A DNA stretch of 64,000 nt from assembly GCA_051877575.1 (NCBI GenBank), contig JBJEJA010000044.1, positions 20,645 through 84,644 of the forward strand, read 5' to 3'. Shown here piece by piece: positions 42,738 to 51,674 of this stretch (its first letter is position 1; every line of letters begins with the position of its first letter). The notes under the pieces were generated by a model. That model had not been told where the DNA came from, searched no databases, and worked only from the letters and a program-made list of their open reading frames with translations. The position numbers were made by a program, and so were the translations under genes. Origin of the DNA: UBA2882 sp051877575 (lineage in GTDB: Bacteria; Bacillota; Clostridia; Lachnospirales; Lachnospiraceae).

Positions 42738-44417
42738 ATGGAATATGCTGCGTTTTTAGCGGTTATTGTTTTGCTGATATTTATTTTTATGCTGACCGGT
42801 AAAATGGAAGAGAAAAGAGCAAGGCAGTTTTTACGGAACCGGTTACAAAAGCAATATGGGACTTATTCGGACAAGCAATATGCAGACGGCAGAATGGAAA
42901 GCATCGGATCCGCAGTTCGATGTGGTGAAGAGCGCTTTCTGATAGACGATATCACGTGGAATGATCTGGAAATGGACAGGGTGTTTCGTGCCATTGATTT
43001 TACCCGTTCTTCGGCAGGCGAGGAAGCACTTTATTGCTGGTTGCGTATGCCGGAGTTCGATGAGAAGGTACTGAAAGAGAGGGAAAGGCATTTTCAGTTT
43101 TTTTCCACCCATGAAAAAGACCGGCTGGATTATCTGATCTTTATGTCGCAGGTGGGAAGGACGGGAAAATATTCCGTATATGACTATCTGGATTATTTGG
43201 ATGCCCTGCCGGAGAAGAACTGTCTGGTTACAAAAGTGCTGGACATATTGATGATCGTTTGTCTGGTACTGGGGATCGCCGTAAACGGATATTTCTTTCT
43301 GCCCTTTGCCTGTTTGATGCTGTATCATGCATTTACTTATATGGAACAGAAAAAAGAAATTGAGCCTTATCTGACGACTTTTTCCTACTTTATAAGGATT
43401 TTGGACAGTGTGAAAGGCTTTCAGCAGATGTCCGGGGAGTTTCAACGGGAGTTTGCAAACGAGATTGCCGGGATCAAAAAAGAAAGAGCAGCATTTGCTT
43501 CTTTCAGACGCTGGTCTTTTCTTGCATTGGATGATGGAAGCAGCAGTAGTCCTATGGACATTACCAAGATCATTCTGACTTATTTGAATGGGATGTTTCA
43601 TCTGGATCTGCTCAAACTGTATTCCATGTTGCGTGTGGTAAAAGAAAAGAAACAGATTTTGATCAAACTGCTTAGGGATATGGGAGAAATTGAGAGTTGC
43701 ATCAGTGTGGCTTATGCCAGGGCGGCATTCGGAGAATATACCGAGCCGGAGTTTGTGGCAGATACGGGAAACGGAGGTTCTTTGGAAGCAGAGGATTTAT
43801 ATCATCCTCTGGTTGAAAATCCGGTGAAAAATTCTTTCTGCCAGAAGCGTGGAATGCTGCTGACAGGATCCAATGCATCGGGAAAATCTACTTTTCTGAA
43901 AGCGGTTGCGCTCAATGCTTTGCTTGCACAGACCATTCACACGGTTTGTGCCGGGAAATACAAGGGCAATTATTTTCGGATTTATTCTTCCATGGCATTG
44001 CGGGACAGCTTACAGCAGGGGGAAAGCTATTTTATCGTGGAGATCAAATCTATGAAGCGTATTTTTGATGCGGCAGAGGATGGCGGGGCACCGGTATTGT
44101 GTACCATTGATGAAGTATTGAGAGGCACCAATACCGCAGAGCGTATCGGAGCCAGTACCGAACTGTTAAAAGCACTGACCGAAAAAGGGGTTATGTGTTT
44201 TGCGGCAACCCATGATCTGGAATTGACGACTCTTTTATGCGGAGAAATGGATAATTATCATTTTGAGGAAATGGTAGACGGAAAAGATATCAAATTCCCA
44301 TACCGCCTGACAAAAGGATGTGCCACCGGCAGAAATGCCATTAAGCTGCTTGGTGCATTCGGTTTTGATGAAGAACTGGTAAACAGGGCGGAGAAGCTAG
44401 CAGGAGGTTTTGCGTGA
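42738..44417 (+). CDS. Membrane-anchored MutS-like ATPase
   Basis: 559 residues. The C-terminal third is a MutS ATPase: LTGSNASGKSTFLKAVALN (Walker A), CTIDEVLRGTNTAERIGAS (Walker B and signature), AATHDLELT. Mismatch-recognition domains of MutS1 and the Smr nuclease of MutS2 are missing. A hydrophobic N-terminal segment (about 3-20) and a pair at about 170-205 suggest it is tied to the membrane. A helical core lies between. Such TM-bearing MutS-like proteins occur in Firmicutes and Bacteroidetes with no settled role. Overlaps rnhA by 4 bases. Confidence 0.88.
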   Translation: MEYAAFLAVIVLLIFIFMLTGKMEEKRARQFLRNRLQKQYGTYSDKQYADGRMESIGSAVRCGEERFLIDDITWNDLEMDRVFRAIDFTRSSAGEEALYCWLRMPEFDEKVLKERERHFQFFSTHEKDRLDYLIFMSQVGRTGKYSVYDYLDYLDALPEKNCLVTKVLDILMIVCLVLGIAVNGYFFLPFACLMLYHAFTYMEQKKEIEPYLTTFSYFIRILDSVKGFQQMSGEFQREFANEIAGIKKERAAFASFRRWSFLALDDGSSSSPMDITKIILTYLNGMFHLDLLKLYSMLRVVKEKKQILIKLLRDMGEIESCISVAYARAAFGEYTEPEFVADTGNGGSLEAEDLYHPLVENPVKNSFCQKRGMLLTGSNASGKSTFLKAVALNALLAQTIHTVCAGKYKGNYFRIYSSMALRDSLQQGESYFIVEIKSMKRIFDAAEDGGAPVLCTIDEVLRGTNTAERIGASTELLKALTEKGVMCFAATHDLELTTLLCGEMDNYHFEEMVDGKDIKFPYRLTKGCATGRNAIKLLGAFGFDEELVNRAEKLAGGFA

Positions 44418-44899
44418 AAGTAACGATTTATACGGATGGTTCCGCCAGAGGAAACCCGGACGGACCGGGAGGATACGGAACTATTCTGCAATATGTGGAC
44501 AGCACCGGGACACTTCATGAGAAGGAGTTGTCGGCCGGCTATAAAAAAACAACCAATAACCGTATGGAGCTGATGGCTGTCATTGCTGGACTGGAAGCAT
44601 TGAACAGACCGTGTCAGGTGGAGTTGTATTCGGATTCCAAATATGTCATCGATGCTTTTGAAAAAAACTGGGTAGATTCCTGGTTGAAGAACGGATGGAA
44701 AAACAGTCAGAAAAAGCCGGTCAAAAATATTGATCTGTGGAAAAGGCTTCTGGAGGCAAAAAAGCAGCATCAGGTACAGTTTCACTGGGTCAAGGGGCAT
44801 GCGGGGCATCCCGAGAATGAACGATGTGATAAGCTTGCGACCGGTGCGGCAGACGGCGGAAACTTACTTGACGATTGTCCGTCTGCGGTGTATGATTGA
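44414..44899 (+). CDS. rnhA: Ribonuclease HI
   Basis: 161 residues. Degrades RNA in RNA-DNA hybrids. VTIYTDGSARGNPDGPGGYG gives the first catalytic Asp, TTNNRMELMAVIAGLEAL the Glu, YSDSKYVIDA the second Asp, and WVKGHAGHPENERCDKLA the last. It starts with GTG at 44414 after CAGGAGG, overlapping the MutS-like gene by 4 bases, so translation is coupled. Confidence 0.97.
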   Translation: MKVTIYTDGSARGNPDGPGGYGTILQYVDSTGTLHEKELSAGYKKTTNNRMELMAVIAGLEALNRPCQVELYSDSKYVIDAFEKNWVDSWLKNGWKNSQKKPVKNIDLWKRLLEAKKQHQVQFHWVKGHAGHPENERCDKLATGAADGGNLLDDCPSAVYD

Positions 44900-44945
44900 C
44901 CCATGAGGGATTGAGCTAGAACAGAATTGGAAAGGGCGTTTTAAG

Positions 44946-45134
44946 ATGGAAAACCTGATATTATTTGTAAATTCTTTTTTATCCTATATACTGTTGTTTT
45001 TGATTATTGTTGTCGTAGCGGGCATTGCGATGTTTATCGGTATCACGATGCGTAAAAAATCAGATGCAAAAGCGGCCGAAGAAGCAGCAAATGCGGTTTC
45101 TTCCGAAACAGAGGAAATAACATCCGAAGAATAG
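44946..45134 (+). CDS. Small single-TM protein
   Basis: 62 residues, not recognised. One long hydrophobic segment (about residues 4-34), then a lysine and alanine-rich stretch and an acidic tail ending EEITSEE. It starts after GGAAAGGGCG, 46 bases behind rnhA, and a terminator follows, so I believe it is a real gene at the end of this transcript. Topology suggests an outside N-terminus and a cytoplasmic charged tail. Confidence 0.55.
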   Translation: MENLILFVNSFLSYILLFLIIVVVAGIAMFIGITMRKKSDAKAAEEAANAVSSETEEITSEE

Positions 45135-45162
45135 GAAATGCAAAATAAAACAGAAATGGCAA

Positions 45163-45193
45163 AGGGGCTGCGGAACAACAGCCTCTTATTTTT
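45163..45193 (+). terminator. Terminator after the small TM gene
   Basis: AGGGGCTG (45163-45170) pairs with CAGCCTCT (45179-45186) with one G-U, followed by TATTTTT. Confidence 0.78.
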
Positions 45194-45211
45194 CGTATGA
45201 GGGAGAGCGTA

Positions 45212-45955
45212 ATGAAGAAAAAGTATGATATCATCTTTTGGGATGTGGATGGTACGCTGTTGGATTTCCTGCAGTCGGAACGATTTGCGCTGACGGACTG
45301 CCTGAACCATTTCGGATTACCGGTCAGTGAAGAGATCATTTCGACTTACTCAGCCATCAACGATCGATGCTGGAAGAAACTGGAACGGGGTGAAGTGGAA
45401 AAGTCATGGGTGCTGATCCACAGATTTGAAGAGCTGTTTGCATACCTGCATGTGACGGATACAGATGTCAGGGAATTTCAAAAGAGGTATCAATACAAGC
45501 TGGGAAGCGTTTTCTACTTTCAGGATGACGCGAAAGCGCTTTTGACAAAGCTGAAAAAGGAATTTCGTCAGTATGTAGTGACAAACGGTGTGGAAGATAC
45601 CCAGAAAAGAAAGCTGGGACTTTCGGGAATCACGGATTTGGTAGATGATGTGTTTATTTCCGAGTGCATCGGTTATGAAAAGCCCAATCCTTTGTTCTTT
45701 GAGGGATGTATGGAGGCTGTCAAAAAGAAACAGGGAGAAACGCCGGATAAAAGTCGGATATTGATTGTGGGAGATTCTCTGACAAGCGATATGAAAGGCG
45801 GCAACCTGTTTGGCATTGACTGTTGTTATTATCATAGAGGAACAGAAGGAATCGGGAAAAATGTTGCTGTCGATGATGTAAAACTCGATTATGTGATCGG
45901 CAATCTTTGGGAGGTGGAACAGATTTTATGGCAAAATCCCCAAATCAGAAATTAA
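45212..45955 (+). CDS. HAD-family hydrolase, YjjG-type noncanonical pyrimidine nucleotidase
   Basis: 247 residues. DVDGTLLDF is HAD motif I with both catalytic aspartates; VVTNGVEDTQKRKL motif II; SECIGYEKPNPLFF the motif III lysine; ILIVGDSLTSDMKGG motif IV. The N-terminal helical cap and the YjjG-style VTNGV point to nucleotidases that dephosphorylate modified dUMP or dTMP analogues. The ATG at 45212 follows GAGGGAG; an ATG at 45197 precedes it. Its last 28 bases overlap the WYL regulator. Confidence 0.88.
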   Translation: MKKKYDIIFWDVDGTLLDFLQSERFALTDCLNHFGLPVSEEIISTYSAINDRCWKKLERGEVEKSWVLIHRFEELFAYLHVTDTDVREFQKRYQYKLGSVFYFQDDAKALLTKLKKEFRQYVVTNGVEDTQKRKLGLSGITDLVDDVFISECIGYEKPNPLFFEGCMEAVKKKQGETPDKSRILIVGDSLTSDMKGGNLFGIDCCYYHRGTEGIGKNVAVDDVKLDYVIGNLWEVEQILWQNPQIRN

Positions 45956-46917
45956 AGCAATTATATCTGTTGAAAATTTTATCGGAGTATACCGATGAAA
46001 GCCATGCCCTGACCACGCAGCAGTTGATTGAAAAGCTGGCGGAATATCACGTGAATGCGGAACGAAAGAGTATTTACAGCGATATAGAGGCATTAAATAC
46101 CATGGGCTATGATATTCTCAACGGCAAAAGCAAAGAACATTACGGCTACTATATGGCATCCAGGGATTTTGAACTGCCGGAACTGAAGCTGCTGGTAGAT
46201 GCCGTGCAGTCATCCAGATTCATTACCGAAAAAAAATCAAGGGAGCTGATCGGAAAGCTGGAGAAACTTTGCAGCAAATTCGATGCCGGTAAACTGCAGC
46301 GTCAGGTTTATGTATCGGACAGATTAAAGGCGGAAAATGAAGGCATCTATTATGCTGTAGACGGGATACACGAGGCGATACAGAAGGATAAGCAGATTTC
46401 TTTCCGTTATTATGAATGGGATGCGGATAAAAAGATGCATTTTAAAAAGGATGGAAAGAGATATGTGGTAAGCCCTTATCTGCTTGTATGGAACGATGCC
46501 AATTATTATCTGGTCGCATTTGAAGAAGAGAGCGGGATGCTCAGGCATTACCGGGTCGATAAAATGAACGATCTGAAAGTTGAAAAGGAAGCTCGTCTCG
46601 GTGAAGAGGAGTATCGGGCTTTTTCACCGGGAATATATACCAGAAAAAGTTTTCAGATGTTCGGCGGAAAAGAAGTGACCGTCACAATGCAGTGTGACGA
46701 AACCATGGCAGGTGTCATGATTGACCGGTTTGGTAAAGAAGTATCCATGCGGAAACTGGCGGACGGAAGGCTGCAGGTGCGGACAGATGTGATTGTCAGT
46801 CCGCCATTCTTCGGATGGATTGCTGGGTTAAACGGAAAAGTAAAGGTTACTGCACCGAAGGAAGTGGCTGAGGAAGCGAAAGAATATCTATTGAGCGTAT
46901 TGGCTGCATGGGAATAA
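45928..46917 (+). CDS. WYL-domain transcriptional regulator
   Basis: 329 residues. N-terminal helix-turn-helix (about 5-60, LTTQQLIEKLAEYHVNAERK, then SIYSDIEALNTMGYDI), a middle linker, then a WYL domain at about 135-215 (VSPYLLVWNDANYYLVAFEE, HYRVDKM) and a C-terminal WCX-like extension. Such proteins sense ligands or nucleic-acid signals and often regulate defence or stress genes; none is adjacent. The ATG at 45928 lies inside the HAD gene after GGAGGTGG. Confidence 0.9.
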   Translation: MAKSPNQKLKQLYLLKILSEYTDESHALTTQQLIEKLAEYHVNAERKSIYSDIEALNTMGYDILNGKSKEHYGYYMASRDFELPELKLLVDAVQSSRFITEKKSRELIGKLEKLCSKFDAGKLQRQVYVSDRLKAENEGIYYAVDGIHEAIQKDKQISFRYYEWDADKKMHFKKDGKRYVVSPYLLVWNDANYYLVAFEEESGMLRHYRVDKMNDLKVEKEARLGEEEYRAFSPGIYTRKSFQMFGGKEVTVTMQCDETMAGVMIDRFGKEVSMRKLADGRLQVRTDVIVSPPFFGWIAGLNGKVKVTAPKEVAEEAKEYLLSVLAAWE

Positions 46918-46951
46918 AACGAAAAGAATATAAAAGTGAGGCGTGAAAACA

Positions 46952-48115
46952 ATGGAATTTGCAGACAGAATGAAAGATTATGAAGAAGGAATCTTCCAGG
47001 TATTGAATGAAATGAGACTGGAAAAGGAACAGGCAGGAGAAAAGGTTTACAATTTTTCGGTCGGCACACCGGATTTTCAGCCGGCAGAGCATATTATGGA
47101 GGCGGTGGTAAAAGCGGCATCCAAACCGGAAAATTATAAATACTCGCTGGGAGATCTGCCGCAGCTGACACAGGCTGTGACAGACAGATATGCGTGCAGA
47201 TACGGTGTTTCCATTTCTGCGGAAGAGGTAACATCCGTATACGGTTCCCAGGAGGGAATCGCCCATATCGGTTTTGCCCTGTGCAATCCCGGAGATATTG
47301 TACTTGTTCCAAATCCCGGTTATCCGGTTTTTACCTTTGGACCGTCCCTTGCGGGAGCGGAAATCAAAACCTATGATTTAATAGAAGAAAAAGGATATCT
47401 GCCCAATCTTTCGGATATCGATGAAGAGACGGCGAAGGCTGCAAAATGCATCATTGTTTCCTATCCGCTGAATCCGGTATGTAAATGTGCACCGGCATCT
47501 TTTTATGAGGAATTGATTGCATGGGCAAAGAAATATGATGTGATTATCATCCATGACAACGCTTATTCAGATATTGTATATGACGGGAAAACCGGTCGTT
47601 CTTTCTTATCCTATGAAGGTGCAAAAGAAGTGGGTGTGGAGTTTTATTCTTTATCTAAATCCTACAATTACACAGGTGCAAGAATGGCATTTCTGGTCGG
47701 AAACAGAGAAATCGTGCAGACATTCAAAAGAATGCGAAGTCAGATCGATTACGGTACCTTTATTCCGGTACAGCTTGGAGCGGTTGCGGCATTGACGGGA
47801 CCGGATGATTGTGTCAAAACGCAATGTGCGAAATATGAAGAAAGAAGAAATGCGTTGTGTGACGGTTTCACAAAAGCAGGTTGGAAATTTGAACGGAGCG
47901 AAGGAACCATGTTTGCCTGGGCAAAAATACCGGAAAGCTTTGATGATGATGTGGAATTTGTAAAAACATTATTTGAAAAGACCGGTGTCCTTTGTACGCC
48001 GGGAAGCAGTTTCGGCAGCCTCGGAAAAGGTCATGTGCGTTTTGCACTGGTTTTGCCGCCTGAAGTGATTGAGGAAGCTGTGAGTGCAGTGGAGAATAGC
48101 GGTATTTTGAAATGA
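46952..48115 (+). CDS. Class I/II pyridoxal-phosphate aminotransferase
   Basis: 387 residues. VGTPDFQPAEHIMEAV, the GSQEGIAHIGFAL loop, HDNAYSDIVYDGK and the PLP lysine in SLSKSYNYTGARMAFLVGN place it in fold-type I group I aminotransferases, near LL-diaminopimelate or aspartate aminotransferases. The usual NNPTG loop reads PLNPVCKCAP here, a notable change that may alter substrate. The ATG at 46952 is preferred (GTGAGG upstream); a GTG three codons earlier sits too close to that site. Substrate undetermined. Confidence 0.88.
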   Translation: MEFADRMKDYEEGIFQVLNEMRLEKEQAGEKVYNFSVGTPDFQPAEHIMEAVVKAASKPENYKYSLGDLPQLTQAVTDRYACRYGVSISAEEVTSVYGSQEGIAHIGFALCNPGDIVLVPNPGYPVFTFGPSLAGAEIKTYDLIEEKGYLPNLSDIDEETAKAAKCIIVSYPLNPVCKCAPASFYEELIAWAKKYDVIIIHDNAYSDIVYDGKTGRSFLSYEGAKEVGVEFYSLSKSYNYTGARMAFLVGNREIVQTFKRMRSQIDYGTFIPVQLGAVAALTGPDDCVKTQCAKYEERRNALCDGFTKAGWKFERSEGTMFAWAKIPESFDDDVEFVKTLFEKTGVLCTPGSSFGSLGKGHVRFALVLPPEVIEEAVSAVENSGILK

Positions 48116-48170
48116 TTTTCAAATCAGAGACAAAGTAACCTGTTTGGTTAAATCGAATCGGTCAATTTCG

Positions 48171-48205
48171 GAGTGGTGATTTTTCACAAAATCGCCGCTC
48201 TTTTT
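48171..48205 (+). terminator. Terminator after the aminotransferase gene
   Basis: GAGTGGTGATTTT (48171-48183/4) pairs with AAAATCGCCGCTC (48188-48200) with G-U pairs, tight loop, then TTTTT. Confidence 0.85.
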
Positions 48206-48232
48206 ATGTGAAATTTGCAAGACAACCTTTTG

Positions 48233-48261
48233 TTGACAGTCCGAAAAACTTTAGCTATACT
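48233..48261 (+). promoter_or_regulatory. Promoter of nrdD
   Basis: Consensus TTGACA (48233-48238), 17 bases, TATACT (48256-48261). Transcription would start near 48268, just before the first NrdR-like box; the leader is about 100 bases. Confidence 0.85.
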
Positions 48262-48271
48262 TGAAACTACA

Positions 48272-48319
48272 CCACAACATCTTGTGTTTGTTTACATAAT
48301 GTGGCACATTTTGTTGGGA
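48272..48319. promoter_or_regulatory. NrdR-like operator boxes of nrdDG
   Basis: CCACAACATCTTGTGT (48272-48287) agrees at 13 of 16 positions with the published NrdR box (acaCwAtATaTwGtgt). A weaker copy, GCACATTTTGTTGGGA (48304-48319), lies 32 bp on, about three helix turns, the usual pair spacing. NrdR represses ribonucleotide reductase genes in response to dATP. Confidence 0.55.
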
Positions 48320-48370
48320 AGATATTTCCGGAGATTTTCCGGAGTCAGGTAAGAGAGGGAGGAAACTGTA

Positions 48371-50557
48371 ATGTCCGATACAGTACAAAAGCAGGATGCA
48401 GAGAAGGATTATGGGAAAGAATTTCAGACCAAAATTCCGGTGAAAGTAATTAAAAAGGACGGAAGCAAGGAAGCTTTTAACGTACAGAAGGTTATTAACG
48501 CAGTAGGAAAAAGTGCATATCGTGCTTTAACAAAGTTTACGGATGAGGAAAAAGATCATATTTGTCAATATGTGGTAGATAAGGTGGATGAACTGGGACA
48601 GGAAGAGATTCCCATTCCCATTATGCACAATATTGTAGAGAGTGCTTTGGAACAGGTAAAACCCGTTGTAGCAAAAAGCTATCGGGACTACCGTAACTAT
48701 AAACAGGATTTTGTACGCATGATGGATGATGTATATAAGAAAAGCCAGTCCATTATGTATATCGGAGATAAAGAGAATGCCAATACGGACAGTGCATTGG
48801 TGTCTACCAAGAGAAGCCTGATCTTCAATCAGTTCAACAAAGAGCTTTATCAGAAATTCTTTATGACGACGGAAGAAATTCAGGCTTGCCGGGACGGTTA
48901 TATTTATGTACATGACATGTCTGCCAGAAGAGATACCATGAACTGTTGCCTGTTTGATGTGGCAAATGTCCTGACCGGCGGTTTTGAGATGGGAAATATC
49001 TGGTATAACGAACCAAAGACACTGGATGTGGCTTTTGATGTCATCGGTGATATCGTATTATCGGCAGCGAGTCAGCAGTATGGCGGCTTTACCGTTCCCG
49101 AAGTGGATAAAATTCTGGAACCCTATGCGGAAAAATCTTATCAGAGAAATATTAAGAAATATCTGCGTCTGGGGATTGATGAGGAGAGTGCAAAAGCCGA
49201 GGCTTATGCGGATGTAAGCAAAGAATTTGAGCAGGGCTTTCAGGGCTGGGAATATAAATTTAACACCGTAGCCAGCAGCAGAGGCGATTATCCGTTCATT
49301 ACGGTAACCGCAGGAATCGGAACCGGAAGATTCGCAAAACTTGCTACCATTACCATGTTGAATGTCCGCAGAAAAGGACAAGGGAAAAAAGAATGTAAAA
49401 AACCGGTTTTGTTTCCCAAGATTGTATTTCTGTATGATGAAAATCTGCACGGACCGGGAAAAGAGTTGGAGGATGTTTTTGAAGCAGGTGTAAAATGCTC
49501 ATCCAAGACCATGTATCCAGATTGGCTGAGCCTGACCGGAAAAGGTTATATTGCCAGTATGTATAAGCAGTACGGCAAAGTCATTTCTCCCATGGGTTGT
49601 CGTGCGTTCCTGTCACCCTGGTACGAAAGAGGCGGTATGCATCCGGCGGATGAAAACGATACACCGGTTTTCGTGGGAAGATTTAATATTGGTGCGGTTT
49701 CTTTGCATCTGCCTATGATTTTGGCAAAATCCAGACAGGAGAACAAAGATTTTTATGAGGTACTGGATTACTATCTGAATCTGATCAGACAGCTACATAT
49801 CAGGACCTATGCTTATCTGGGAGAAATGAGAGCTTCCACCAATCCGCTGGCATATTGTGAAGGCGGTTTTCTGGGAGGACATCTGCAACTGCATGATAAG
49901 ATCAAACCGATTTTGAAGTCAGCCACCGCATCCTTCGGCATTACGGCATTTAATGAATTACAGGAATTGTATAACGGAAAGTCTCTGGTGGAAGACGGGG
50001 CTTTTGCGTTGGAAGTATTGGAGCATATCAATGCCAAGATTAATGAGTTTAAAGAAGAGGATGGCAATCTGTATGCTATTTACGGAACCCCCGCAGAGAA
50101 TCTGTGTGGTCTGCAGGTAAAGCAGTTCCGGGCAAAATACGGCATTATAGAAGGCGTTTCCGATAAAGAATATGTGAGCAACAGTTTCCACTGTCATGTA
50201 TCGGAGGATATTACCCCCATTGAGAAACAGGATCTGGAATATCGTTTCTGGGAAATGGCCAACGGCGGTAAGATCCAGTATGTGAAGTATCCGATCGACT
50301 ACAATCTGGAAGCGATCAAAACACTGATCCGCAGAGCGATGGATATGGGCTTTTATGAAGGAGTTAATCTTTCTCTGGCATATTGTGACGACTGTGGTCA
50401 CCAGGAGTTGGAAATGGATGTCTGCCCTGTCTGCGGAAGCAGAAATCTGACCAAGATCGACCGCATGAACGGATATCTGGCGTATTCCAGAGTTCACGGG
50501 GATACAAGGCTCAGTGATGCAAAAATGGCGGAAATTGCCGAAAGAAAGTCCATGTAG
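48371..50557 (+). CDS. nrdD: Anaerobic ribonucleoside-triphosphate reductase (class III)
   Basis: 728 residues. Makes dNTPs from NTPs without oxygen using a glycyl radical. N-terminal ATP cone at about residues 22-115 (VIKKDGSKEAFNVQKVINAV) gives allosteric control. The radical barrel includes VHDMSARRDTMNCCLFD and SPWYERGG. The C-terminal Cys4 zinc site is CDDCGHQE and CPVCGSRN; the radical glycine is Gly701 in RMNGYLAYSR. Starts after GAGGGAGGAAA and is followed 12 bases on by its activase. Confidence 0.97.
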   Translation: MSDTVQKQDAEKDYGKEFQTKIPVKVIKKDGSKEAFNVQKVINAVGKSAYRALTKFTDEEKDHICQYVVDKVDELGQEEIPIPIMHNIVESALEQVKPVVAKSYRDYRNYKQDFVRMMDDVYKKSQSIMYIGDKENANTDSALVSTKRSLIFNQFNKELYQKFFMTTEEIQACRDGYIYVHDMSARRDTMNCCLFDVANVLTGGFEMGNIWYNEPKTLDVAFDVIGDIVLSAASQQYGGFTVPEVDKILEPYAEKSYQRNIKKYLRLGIDEESAKAEAYADVSKEFEQGFQGWEYKFNTVASSRGDYPFITVTAGIGTGRFAKLATITMLNVRRKGQGKKECKKPVLFPKIVFLYDENLHGPGKELEDVFEAGVKCSSKTMYPDWLSLTGKGYIASMYKQYGKVISPMGCRAFLSPWYERGGMHPADENDTPVFVGRFNIGAVSLHLPMILAKSRQENKDFYEVLDYYLNLIRQLHIRTYAYLGEMRASTNPLAYCEGGFLGGHLQLHDKIKPILKSATASFGITAFNELQELYNGKSLVEDGAFALEVLEHINAKINEFKEEDGNLYAIYGTPAENLCGLQVKQFRAKYGIIEGVSDKEYVSNSFHCHVSEDITPIEKQDLEYRFWEMANGGKIQYVKYPIDYNLEAIKTLIRRAMDMGFYEGVNLSLAYCDDCGHQELEMDVCPVCGSRNLTKIDRMNGYLAYSRVHGDTRLSDAKMAEIAERKSM

Positions 50558-50569
50558 GGGGATTTCCAT

Positions 50570-51079
50570 ATGAGATATCATAATATAACAAAGGATGACA
50601 TGTTAAACGGAGACGGTCTGCGGGTTGTCTTGTGGGTGGCGGGCTGCAGTCATTGCTGTAAGGATTGCCAAAATCCGATTACATGGGACCCGAACGGCGG
50701 ATTGCCTTTTGATGATGATGCAAAGGCGGAAATTTTTGAGCAGTTGGAGAAATCCTATATATCAGGAATTACATTTTCCGGAGGAGATCCGCTCCATGCG
50801 GCAAACCGGTTGGATGTCAGAAATCTGATGGAAGAGATCAAAGCAAAATATCCGGATAAGACAATCTGGCTTTATACAGGAGATGTCTGGGAGAATATTC
50901 TGCATTATCCGCTGATGAAATTTGTGGATGTTCTGGTGGACGGAGAATTTGTGGCGGAATTAAAGGACAACAAATTGTTGTGGAAGGGAAGCAGCAACCA
51001 GAGAGTTATCGATGTACAGAAGACCCTTGCACAGACAGACCGGACAGTACCGATTCTGCATTGCGGAGATTATTCATAG
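50570..51079 (+). CDS. nrdG: Anaerobic ribonucleoside-triphosphate reductase activating protein
   Basis: 169 residues. A radical SAM enzyme that generates the glycyl radical on NrdD. CSHCCKDC holds the CxxxCxxC cluster ligands, ISGITFSGGDPL is the SAM-binding GGE-like motif, and TIWLYTGDVWE follows. Starts 12 bases after nrdD and shares its promoter and NrdR control. The dUTPase gene follows after 76 bases. Confidence 0.97.
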   Translation: MRYHNITKDDMLNGDGLRVVLWVAGCSHCCKDCQNPITWDPNGGLPFDDDAKAEIFEQLEKSYISGITFSGGDPLHAANRLDVRNLMEEIKAKYPDKTIWLYTGDVWENILHYPLMKFVDVLVDGEFVAELKDNKLLWKGSSNQRVIDVQKTLAQTDRTVPILHCGDYS

Positions 51080-51155
51080 ACCGCTGCGGGAAAATGCGAT
51101 GAAATGAAAAGCCGTCACAAAAGCAATCAACAGACGGATGCGGAGGAAAACAGAA

Positions 51156-51593
51156 GTGATAGAAACCATTGAAATTCAGTATATCAACGACGAAATAGAA
51201 AGATTGAAATATATCGACGGAAAATCCGATTGGATTGATCTTCGGAGCAGCGAGCATGTAGAAATGAAGGCGGGAGAGTTTCGGTTGATTAATCTTGGTG
51301 TCGCAATGAAACTGCCGGAAGGATATGAAGCGCATATTGTACCGAGAAGTTCGACTTTCAAAAATTTCGGTATCATTCAGACCAACCACTGCGGTATTGT
51401 GGATGAAAGCTATTGCGGACCGGAAGACTGGTTTTATATGCCGGCATATGCACTGCGGGATACGGTAATTGAAGTCAATGACCGGATTTGCCAGTTCCGC
51501 ATTGAAAAACACCAGCCTGTTGTGGAATTTGTGGAAGTGGAAAAATTAGAAGGAAAGAACCGGGGCGGTATCGGAAGTACAGGCAAAAACTGA
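51156..51593 (+). CDS. dut: Deoxyuridine 5'-triphosphate nucleotidohydrolase
   Basis: 145 residues. Trimeric dUTPase that hydrolyses dUTP to dUMP, keeping uracil out of DNA. Motifs: INLGVAMKLPEGYEAHIVPR (2 and flank), SSTFKNFGI, GIVDESYCG (3), and the closing GGIGSTGK (5). The GTG at 51156 follows GGAGG at good distance; an ATG at 51138 is upstream of that site. Downstream of nrdDG, so likely under the same dNTP-responsive control. Confidence 0.95.
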   Translation: MIETIEIQYINDEIERLKYIDGKSDWIDLRSSEHVEMKAGEFRLINLGVAMKLPEGYEAHIVPRSSTFKNFGIIQTNHCGIVDESYCGPEDWFYMPAYALRDTVIEVNDRICQFRIEKHQPVVEFVEVEKLEGKNRGGIGSTGKN

Positions 51594-51619
51594 AAAAAAT
51601 TCCTGTTTTGGAATAAACG

Positions 51620-51666
51620 GACTCCTTTTTGCAAAACTAATGGTAAAAAGTTTTGTTAAAGGAGTC
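51620..51666 (+). promoter_or_regulatory. Hairpin that buries the ribosome site of the GerA gene; may also terminate dut
   Basis: Left arm 51620-51638 and right arm 51649-51666 pair as GACTCCTTT/AAAGGAGTC plus CAAAACT/AGTTTTG, with a 3x2 internal loop and a 10-base apical loop. The right arm contains the AGGAG (51660-51664) used by the next gene. TTTGTATTTT follows, so it also has terminator character. Confidence 0.6.
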
Positions 51667-51674
51667 TTTGTATT

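Noticed and set aside
49958..50581. 207-residue minus-strand open frame overlapping nrdD
   Set aside because: Antisense to the conserved C-terminal half of nrdD, including the zinc site.
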